The notes under the pieces were generated by a model. That model ran no database searches. It saw only the letters and a program-made list of their open reading frames with translations, and was not told the origin of the DNA. This document shows, piece by piece, positions 27,448 through 33,526 of a stretch of 64,000 bases of DNA. The first letter of the stretch is position 1. Each line of letters begins with the position of its first letter. The DNA comes from an uncultured Muribaculaceae bacterium (GTDB lineage: Bacteria > Bacteroidota > Bacteroidia > Bacteroidales > Muribaculaceae). The translations under genes and the position numbers were made by a program. The stretch is from positions 62,001 to 126,000 of the forward strand of contig CAJUKX010000002.1 in NCBI GenBank assembly GCA_910586975.1, read 5' to 3'.

Positions 27448-28467
27448 ATGTTACAACGTATTGCAGATTTACACGCTGAAATTGAGGGTCTCACCGCTGC
27501 CGATGCAGCCGAGGTTGAAACCCTGCGCATCAAATATCTTTCCAAAAAGGGCCTTGTTCCGGCTCTGATGAACGACTTCCGCAGCGTTCCCGCCGAGGAC
27601 AAACGCGCCGTAGGCCAAGCCATCAACGAGCTCAAGAACTTTGCCACCGACAAAATCAACAGCCTGCGCGACGCCCTTGCATGCGGTAACAACGAAGCCT
27701 CGGGCCTTGACCTCACACGCACAGCCAGCCCCATTCATCAGGGCACACGCCATCCGCTGTCGCTGGTGCGCGAGGAAATCATAGCTATTTTCCGCCGTCT
27801 CGGGTTCAACATCGCCGAGGGGCCGGAAATCGAAGACGACTGGCACCTGTTCTCTTCGCTCAACTTTGCCGCCGACCATCCCGCCCGCGACATGCAGGAC
27901 ACATTCTTCATCGGCAGCAAGCCCGATGTGCTGCTGCGCTCGCACACATCGTCGGTACAGACACGCGTGATGGAGAGCACCACTCCGCCCATCCGCATAA
28001 TCTGCCCCGGACGCGTATACCGCAACGAGGCCATCTCGGCACGCGCACACTGCTTCTTCCATCAGGTGGAAGCTCTCTACGTTGACAAGAACGTGACCTT
28101 TGCCGACTTACTCCAGACCCTGCAGTATTTTGCCGCCGAACTCTTTGGCAGCGAAACCAAGATACGTCTGCGTCCCTCATACTTCCCCTTCACCGAACCC
28201 TCGGCCGAAATGGACATCAGCTGCAACATCTGCGGCGGCAAGGGTTGCTCATTCTGCAAGGGCACCGGCTGGGTTGAAATTCTGGGCTGCGGCATGGTCG
28301 ACCCCAACGTGCTCGATGCCTGCGGTATCGACTCAAAGGTTTACTCAGGTTTTGCCCTCGGTATGGGTGTGGAACGTATAACCAACCTCAAATACAGGGT
28401 CAACGACCTGCGTCTGTTCTCGGAGAACGACGTGCGCTTCCTCGACGAATTTGTAGGAACTCACTGA
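27448..28467 (+). CDS. pheS: Phenylalanyl-tRNA synthetase alpha subunit PheS
   Basis: 339 residues, normal length. An N-terminal coiled coil (about 1-85, binds tRNA) is followed by the class II catalytic core. Motif 1 is near HPLSLVREEIIAIFRRLGF, motif 2 is GRVYRNEAISARAHCFFHQVEAL, and motif 3 is GFALGMGVERI. The CNICGGKGCSFCKGTGWVEI stretch is typical of this subunit. It charges tRNA-Phe together with PheT, whose gene is not in the window. nth follows after 21 bases. Confidence 0.97.
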   Translation: MLQRIADLHAEIEGLTAADAAEVETLRIKYLSKKGLVPALMNDFRSVPAEDKRAVGQAINELKNFATDKINSLRDALACGNNEASGLDLTRTASPIHQGTRHPLSLVREEIIAIFRRLGFNIAEGPEIEDDWHLFSSLNFAADHPARDMQDTFFIGSKPDVLLRSHTSSVQTRVMESTTPPIRIICPGRVYRNEAISARAHCFFHQVEALYVDKNVTFADLLQTLQYFAAELFGSETKIRLRPSYFPFTEPSAEMDISCNICGGKGCSFCKGTGWVEILGCGMVDPNVLDACGIDSKVYSGFALGMGVERITNLKYRVNDLRLFSENDVRFLDEFVGTH

Positions 28468-28488
28468 TAATCAACCGGCCGAACTATA

Positions 28489-29157
28489 ATGAAGACTGCC
28501 GAGCGTTATGAGAAAGTGGTGGAGCGTTTCAAGCAGGAAATGCCCACTCCAACCACAGAACTCAACTATGAGAACCCCTACCAGCTGCTGGTGGCGGTGA
28601 TACTCTCGGCTCAGTGTACCGACAAACGCATCAATCTGGTGACTCCGGCATTCTTCGAGGCCTTCCCCACCCCTCAGGCCTTGGCCGAAGCTACCCCCGA
28701 ACAGGTTTTCGACAAGATAAAGTCGGTTTCTTACCCCAACAACAAGACCAAGTCGCTGCTGGGCATGGCTCGCAAGCTTGTGGAGGACTACGACGGCAAT
28801 GTGCCCGACGACTTCGACGCACTGCTCTCGCTGCCGGGGGTGGGACGCAAGACCGCCAATGTGGTGCTGTCGGTTATCTTCAACCGTCCCACAATGGCTG
28901 TCGACACCCACGTATTCCGCGTGGCCGAACGCATAGGCCTCACCACACGGTCAAAGAATCCGCTCACTACCGAGAAAGCACTTGTAAAACACATACCCGA
29001 AGAATACATTGCCACCGCCCACCACTGGCTCATACTCCATGGCCGCTACGTGTGCAAGGCCCGCAAGCCCGAGTGCGATAAATGTATGCTCAGCGACTTG
29101 TGTCGCGCATATCCGGCATTCAAACGCATCGCCGAGCAAAAAGACGCTTTGAAATAA
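28489..29157 (+). CDS. nth: Endonuclease III (DNA N-glycosylase/AP lyase)
   Basis: 222 residues. Helix-hairpin-helix LPGVGRKTANVVL with the catalytic Lys, followed by VDTHVFRVAERIG with the catalytic Asp. The C-terminal 4Fe-4S cluster ligands follow the C-x6-C-x2-C-x5-C spacing (CKARKPECDKC, MLSDLC). It removes oxidised pyrimidines in base-excision repair. It lies between pheS and a TRIC-type channel gene in one operon. Confidence 0.97.
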   Translation: MKTAERYEKVVERFKQEMPTPTTELNYENPYQLLVAVILSAQCTDKRINLVTPAFFEAFPTPQALAEATPEQVFDKIKSVSYPNNKTKSLLGMARKLVEDYDGNVPDDFDALLSLPGVGRKTANVVLSVIFNRPTMAVDTHVFRVAERIGLTTRSKNPLTTEKALVKHIPEEYIATAHHWLILHGRYVCKARKPECDKCMLSDLCRAYPAFKRIAEQKDALK

Positions 29158-29184
29158 GAGTATGTTTGGATTTAACACACTTTA

Positions 29185-29820
29185 ATGGAACAGACATTTC
29201 TCACCATTATCGAGGTTATAGGTACCATAGCCTTTGCCATCTCGGGCATACGCCTGGCCGCGGCAAAGCGCTTCGACTGGTTTGGAGCCTACGTCGTGGG
29301 TCTGGTCACAGCCATAGGCGGCGGAACTCTGCGCGACGTACTGCTCGACATCCCCGTATTCTGGATGCTCTCGCCCATGTATCTCAGCGTCACCGGCATA
29401 TCGCTGCTCACCGTTATCATATTCCAGCGTCTGCTGGTCAAGGGCATGCGCACGCTGTTTCTGTTCGACGCCATAGGTCTGGCGCTCTTTGTGGTGGTGG
29501 GAATAGAGAAGACCCTCGCGGCCAACTACCCCATGTGGGTGGCCATAGTGATGGGGGTGACCACAGGCTCGTTTGGCGGTGTGGTACGCGATATTCTGCT
29601 CAACGAGGAGCCGCTGTTTTTCCGCAAAGACATATATGCCACAGCCTGTCTGGCCGGTGGTATCATATACAGCCTGCTGGCACTGCTGCCGGTGGCACTG
29701 TGGATACCGCAGACGGCCTGTGCCGCCACTGTGATAGGACTCAGGGTTGCCGCCGTTTACTTCGACTGGTCGCTGCCCATACTCAAGGTTGACCCCCACT
29801 CACTCCCCGACAAACCATGA
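29185..29820 (+). CDS. TRIC-family (UPF0126/YicG-like) membrane protein
   Basis: 211 residues. Two homologous three-helix halves are visible: the first with GTIAFAISGIRLAAAKRFDW and GGGTLRDVLLD, the second with FLFDAIGLALFVVVGIEK and SFGGVVRDILLNEEP. The paired GGG-RD and GG-RD motifs are the family hallmark. Bacterial relatives form trimeric cation channels; the physiological ion here is unknown. It overlaps gtrA by 4 bases. Confidence 0.9.
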   Translation: MEQTFLTIIEVIGTIAFAISGIRLAAAKRFDWFGAYVVGLVTAIGGGTLRDVLLDIPVFWMLSPMYLSVTGISLLTVIIFQRLLVKGMRTLFLFDAIGLALFVVVGIEKTLAANYPMWVAIVMGVTTGSFGGVVRDILLNEEPLFFRKDIYATACLAGGIIYSLLALLPVALWIPQTACAATVIGLRVAAVYFDWSLPILKVDPHSLPDKP

Positions 29821-30251
29821 ACACTACTCTGAGCAAGCGGCGCGAGATGCTGCGCTTCATCAAATACTGCATGGTGGGCGGCCTCAACACCATGCTCACC
29901 TTAGGCGTGATATTCGTATCTAAAAGTGTATTCGACGTAAATCCCTACGTGAGCAATGTGCTTGGCTACACTGCCGGTGTGATCAATTCATTCCTGTGGA
30001 ACAAAAAGTGGGTATTCCGCTCGCACGGAGGTACCTACCGCGAGGCACTGAAATTTCTAATCGGCTTTGCCGTATGCTACGTGCTGCAATTCATCACCGT
30101 GTGGCTGCTAAACCAAAGTTCATTCGGCGACATAGAGATAGACATAGCCGTTTTCACCCTCTCGGGCTACGGTATAGCCACCATTATAGGCAATGTGGTA
30201 TATACGGTGGCAAACTTCATTTACAACCGTCTGGTGACCTTCAGGGCTTGA
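29817..30251 (+). CDS. GtrA-family membrane protein
   Basis: 144 residues with four membrane helices and the family features RFIKYCMVGGLNTMLTLGV, SNVLGYTAGVINSFLWNKKWVF and NFIYNRLVTF. GtrA-like proteins are thought to flip undecaprenyl-linked sugars or assist glycosyl transfer at the membrane; no glycosyltransferase is adjacent. It is the last gene of the pheS operon and ends 6 bases from the convergent gene. Confidence 0.9.
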   Translation: MNTTLSKRREMLRFIKYCMVGGLNTMLTLGVIFVSKSVFDVNPYVSNVLGYTAGVINSFLWNKKWVFRSHGGTYREALKFLIGFAVCYVLQFITVWLLNQSSFGDIEIDIAVFTLSGYGIATIIGNVVYTVANFIYNRLVTFRA

Positions 30252-30257
30252 TTTGGA

Positions 30258-31625
30258 TCAGGGCCTTATTATTACCTTCTCGGCCTTGGTGGGTGTCACA
30301 CGTATATAGATACCCTTGCCGGGCTGCGACACACGCAGTCCCTGCAAGGTATAATAGGCAGCCCGCTCATCGTGGTCGTTCTCAATTCCTTCAATACCCA
30401 TTGTGCGCTGCAGTGTCACGCGCAATGCGCTGAATCGGCTCTGCATGCTCGATGTAAGCACCACCTCGCTCACGCTCTCGTCGGCCGGGGCTGTCCATGT
30501 ATTGGTCAGCCACTCGTAATCGCCCGTCGAGGGTACGAAATTCACATCGGAACTGCCCGTTGAGCCACCGCTAAGCGACATCTCAAACTCGGTGCTGAGC
30601 AGTGTCATATTAGGATTGAGCGAGCGCACGGTCACGCTCTCGCCATCATACACGCGCACATCTATGCCGGCGTCGTACGAATGGTACAGACGCACGTGGT
30701 TGCCGTCGCCCGCAGCGGTGAAGCTTACAGCTACATCGCCGTCGGTGAATGTGCGGCCGTCAAGGCTCACAAACTCCTTCTGCGCCGGAGCTTCCACCGA
30801 GGGATTAAGCGACGCAGGATTGCCGAAATCAAATTCAGCCGTAAGGCTTGCTTCTGAATTGCGCACTTTTAAATTGGCCACCGCCATCTCGCTCGGGTTC
30901 ATCCCTTCTTTAACGGCAAAGGCCTTCACGCTCATGTCGCTGAACACGGCGAATGGCTCACTGTAGACAGTGGCTGCCGAGGTGGGTTCGGCACCGTCTA
31001 TGGTATAATATATCACCGCCCCCTCGGTTGCGCAGCTCATCGACACGTTGGTGCCATAGCTCACAGTACCACCGCCGGGAACAATCACCGGTGTGGCCAC
31101 AGTTTCGAGTTCAGGCTCCACGTCGCCGGCCGCCGAGTCGTAATACACAGTTATAGAGTGAATATACACCCTGCGGTCGGCATCGACAATCAGATTTGTG
31201 AGCTTGCGCGATGAAGCCGAGGGCAGCGACAGCGAGTAGTCGGACTCGGTAACCTCGGGTATATATATGGTCTCGCCGTTCAGCACTATGTAAGCGTCGG
31301 CATCGCGCTGGTTGTCATATCGGCGCGCCTTAACCTCAATACGGGTTGCAGCCACCGAAGCTTCATCGGTCAGCGCAATGTTGAATTTGCCGTCGGTCTT
31401 GTTTGACGACAGGCGTATGGCGTCGGCTTCGGGAAACACAGCCACCACACTTGTAACGCCCTTTATATACGACTTTCCGCTGCTTACAGCGCTTGTGAAA
31501 TTATCGTTTTTAAGCGAAGTTGACGAAGGAGTTTCGGCACCGAAAACAATGCTGAACGAGCGTTCCTCGGCACGACCTAAGAGCGCACTTAAGGCTACAA
31601 TAAGCAGCAGACACAGATGCTTCAT
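30258..31625 (-). CDS. Secreted protein with chitobiase/beta-hexosaminidase C-terminal-type domain
   Basis: 455 residues with signal peptide MKHLCLLLIVALSALLGRAEE. The middle (about 180-255) is a CHB_HEX_C_1-type Ig-like domain (YGTNVSMSCATEGAVIYYTIDGAEPTSAATVYSEPF), a module usually attached to cell-surface enzymes and adhesins. No catalytic domain is recognised. The C-terminus (YYTLQGLRVSQPGKGIYIRV) resembles the YxLxGxxV...GIYI end common on secreted Bacteroidales proteins, so export across the outer membrane by a T9SS-like sorting signal is possible but not shown. The function is unknown. Confidence 0.75.
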   Translation of the reverse strand: MKHLCLLLIVALSALLGRAEERSFSIVFGAETPSSTSLKNDNFTSAVSSGKSYIKGVTSVVAVFPEADAIRLSSNKTDGKFNIALTDEASVAATRIEVKARRYDNQRDADAYIVLNGETIYIPEVTESDYSLSLPSASSRKLTNLIVDADRRVYIHSITVYYDSAAGDVEPELETVATPVIVPGGGTVSYGTNVSMSCATEGAVIYYTIDGAEPTSAATVYSEPFAVFSDMSVKAFAVKEGMNPSEMAVANLKVRNSEASLTAEFDFGNPASLNPSVEAPAQKEFVSLDGRTFTDGDVAVSFTAAGDGNHVRLYHSYDAGIDVRVYDGESVTVRSLNPNMTLLSTEFEMSLSGGSTGSSDVNFVPSTGDYEWLTNTWTAPADESVSEVVLTSSMQSRFSALRVTLQRTMGIEGIENDHDERAAYYTLQGLRVSQPGKGIYIRVTPTKAEKVIIRP

Positions 31626-31644
31626 GACAGATGAGTAAGCTTTG

Positions 31645-31784
31645 GAAAATAGTTTATATTATATGCGCCGACTTATGGACAGCAGATTCAATACGATGAA
31701 GAGGGAGCGTAGCCGTAGCTACGTGACCGATGAAGAGGGTTGAAGATGCGTTCATAAGGCAAGCAGATGGTATAAACTATTTTT
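31645..31784. repeat. 140-bp element with 14-bp terminal inverted repeats
   Basis: GAAAATAGTTTATA (31645-31658) is exactly inverted at 31771-31784. Inside are two direct copies of CGATGAAGAGGG (31694-31705 and 31728-31739) that flank the hairpin CGTAGC-CGTA-GCTACG, and a shorter inverted pair CTTATG/CATAAG. It has no coding capacity and is MITE-like in layout. It starts 19 bases before the minus-strand gene at 31625 and may overlap its promoter. Confidence 0.65.
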
Positions 31785-31936
31785 CAATGATTACTTAAAT
31801 AATATTTTCTACAAATTTACTCATATTGCCACTAATATGCAAGCCCGGGAGCGTAATACAGAGGATTGCGATAAACAAATGGCAAAAATGTAACTATAGC
31901 GGAACCCACATCCAATGCAGACACAGCCGTACCCAC

Positions 31937-32187
31937 ATGACATCCGCCAAGGATGTCTGTTTCACCATAACCGTGTATGCACGCGCGCAGCGCAGGGCAT
32001 GCACGGTGGCATGCGGTCATCGAGGCAGCATTCGTAGAATGCAGTATAGGCAACAGCGTGACCATCGCGGAGCCTTTTATACCGCATCCTGCCGGATGCC
32101 TTCTACTTCGACGGATTCTCCGGGCATGCCCTCCCTACGGTCGTGCATGCCCGGTTACGGTGTGGCGGACATCCTGGCGGATGTCAT
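31937..32187. repeat. Palindromic repeat element, copy 1 (251 bp)
   Basis: An imperfect inverted repeat with left arm 31937-31983 and right arm 32142-32187. The ends are ATGACATCCG and CGGATGTCAT. Each arm contains its own small hairpin GACATCC/GGATGTC. A central hairpin GCATTC-GTA-GAATGC lies at 32028-32042. The 35 bases at 32120-32154 match 62385-62419 of copy 2 in inverse orientation at 34 positions. The repeated core is GGGCATGC. Confidence 0.8.
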
Positions 32188-32209
32188 CTTCCCGGCTACT
32201 ATATGCAAA

Positions 32210-32238
32210 AGGGTATGCCAAAATTCATGGCACACCCT
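32210..32238 (-). terminator. Terminator of slyD
   Basis: Stem AGGGTGTGCCA/TGGCATACCCT on the minus strand, one mismatch, followed by TTTT. It lies 32 bases after the slyD stop. Confidence 0.6.
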
Positions 32239-32270
32239 CTTACGTATATTGTCTGTCAATTGATTTTCAA

Positions 32271-32879
32271 TCAGCAGTGGCCGCAGCCGCAGCCGTGGTC
32301 GTGACCATGGTCATGGTCGCAGTCGCAGCTGTCGCCGCAGTGGCAATCGTCACCACAGTCGTCGTGATGGCATCCGCAGCCGCATCCGCCCTGCATCATC
32401 TTGATTTCTTCGGCGTTGGCGTCGCGTACGTTGAGCACCTTGCCCTTGAAGCGTACCGAGCAGCCGGCCAGAGGGTGATTGAAGTCCATCTTCACCTGAG
32501 TGTCGGTAACTTCGAGCACCTTGCCGATAATGCGCAGGCCTTCGGCTGTCATCATGGGAAGCTGGTTGCCCACCTTAACCATTTCAGAGTCAAACTTGCC
32601 GTCAACCACAAACACATCCTTGTCGAGTTCGGCGATATATTCGTCGGAACGTTCGCCGAAAGCCTGTTCGGCAGTGGCAGTCACGTCAAAAGTATCGCCT
32701 GCCTGCTTGCCTTCGATGTCAGACTCCAGAGGAGCCACCAGGCCGCGTGTAAGGCCGTAGATGAAGTTTTCGGGGTCGTTTTCGTCGGTCTGATGCACCA
32801 GTTCCTCGGTGCCGTCATTATTTATTTTATAGAGGTCGTATGCGAGTTCCACATACTTACCGGGTTCAATCTTTTCCAT
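32271..32879 (-). CDS. slyD: FKBP-type peptidyl-prolyl isomerase SlyD with metal-binding tail
   Basis: 202 residues. The FKBP domain begins YVELAYDLYKINNDGTEELVHQT. It contains the inserted IF chaperone flap of SlyD proteins (about 70-130, AFGERSDEYIAELDKDVF) and returns to the FKBP fold at VKMDFNHPLAGCSVRFKGKVL. From about residue 163 the protein is almost only Cys, His, Asp and Gly (for example CGCGCHHDDCGDDCHCG), a tail that in E. coli SlyD binds nickel for hydrogenase maturation. Cytoplasmic folding helper. The richness in cysteine is greater than in E. coli. Confidence 0.94.
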   Translation of the reverse strand: MEKIEPGKYVELAYDLYKINNDGTEELVHQTDENDPENFIYGLTRGLVAPLESDIEGKQAGDTFDVTATAEQAFGERSDEYIAELDKDVFVVDGKFDSEMVKVGNQLPMMTAEGLRIIGKVLEVTDTQVKMDFNHPLAGCSVRFKGKVLNVRDANAEEIKMMQGGCGCGCHHDDCGDDCHCGDSCDCDHDHGHDHGCGCGHC

Positions 32880-32985
32880 AATATATTTAGTTTAAATTTG
32901 TTTTCAGATTACATCTGATATATATAACAAATTTCGTGCCAAAAGTTTGATTATGCCACATTGGCATGAAAATACGGAAAAGATA

Positions 32986-33371
32986 TCAAGCCGCCTCCCC
33001 TGTTTTCCATCTTACCACCGCTACGGCAGCAAAACCCACCGCAGTTATAACACCGAATATCTTATCGTTATCGGGAGCAATCAGAGTTATGAGCAAAGTG
33101 ACGTAAGGAAGCATCAGAAGGTTGCTCGCAAGACGGTTTAAGCGTGCAGCCGTCGTAAACTTGTGATATTACGCCATACTGCTATATATCTAATCAAGCC
33201 GTAAAAAATCAACAGCGCACATGCAACCAGACTGATTATATAACCTGCCTTAAAATCGGGATTATACTTGCATATTGCTATTACAGGCAACATAGCCACT
33301 GCAAGACGAAATGAAGCGTACACCCGGCCATCCTTAGCAGCCTTTGAACTTGGATCTATATACATAAGCAT
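32986..33371 (-). pseudogene. Frameshifted gene for a small four-helix membrane protein
   Basis: The first frame, from ATG at 33371, gives 77 residues with two membrane helices (FRLAVAMLPVIAICKY; YIISLVACALLIFYGLIRYIAVW) and stops at 33138. A second frame continues at once with RLNRLASNLLMLPYVTLL, ITLIAPDNDKIF and GVITAVGFAAVAVVRW and stops at 32986. Joining them needs one extra base near 33166-33173, most simply another A in CGTAATATC; this gives WRKYHKF and a 128-residue protein with four helices. Both halves look coding. It is either a real loss, a programmed slip or a sequencing error. The family is not recognised. It has a good promoter box. Confidence 0.65.
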
Positions 33372-33397
33372 TTGGTTTAAACAAACATATCACATCG

Positions 33398-33405
33398 CAA
33401 AGGTA
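33398..33405 (-). promoter_or_regulatory. -7 promoter box of the frameshifted membrane-protein gene
   Basis: TACCTTTG on the minus strand, 26 bases before the ATG; leader of about 21 bases. Confidence 0.45.
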
Positions 33406-33461
33406 AATAATATATCACACATTTGCAAAAAAAGTTAAAAATAATCTGTATAAATACAGCA

Positions 33462-33502
33462 AAAACCGCGCTGCGGTCGGTTGGGACTTGCAGCGCGGTT
33501 TT
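33462..33502 (-). terminator. Terminator of secDF
   Basis: A perfect 13-bp stem (AAAACCGCGCTGC and its complement) with a 15-base loop; the minus strand reads GCGCGGTTTTT after the stem. It lies 24 bases beyond the secDF stop. Confidence 0.85.
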
Positions 33503-33526
33503 GATGATTATTTAAACTGTCAGGGC

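Larger units (their letters stand above)
31626..32270. other. 645-bp intergenic region with two palindromic elements
   Basis: No gene is supported here. It holds a 140-bp element with 14-bp inverted ends (31645-31784), a complex palindromic repeat (31937-32187) and a hairpin for slyD (32210-32238). Open frames across it come from the repeats and the slyD antisense strand. Confidence 0.8.

Noticed and set aside
31977..32918. 313-codon open frame on the plus strand over the palindrome and slyD
   Set aside because: Its first part lies in the palindromic repeat and the rest is antisense to slyD.
32947..33141. 64-codon plus-strand gene
   Set aside because: It is antisense to the second half of the frameshifted membrane-protein gene, which has clear helices.
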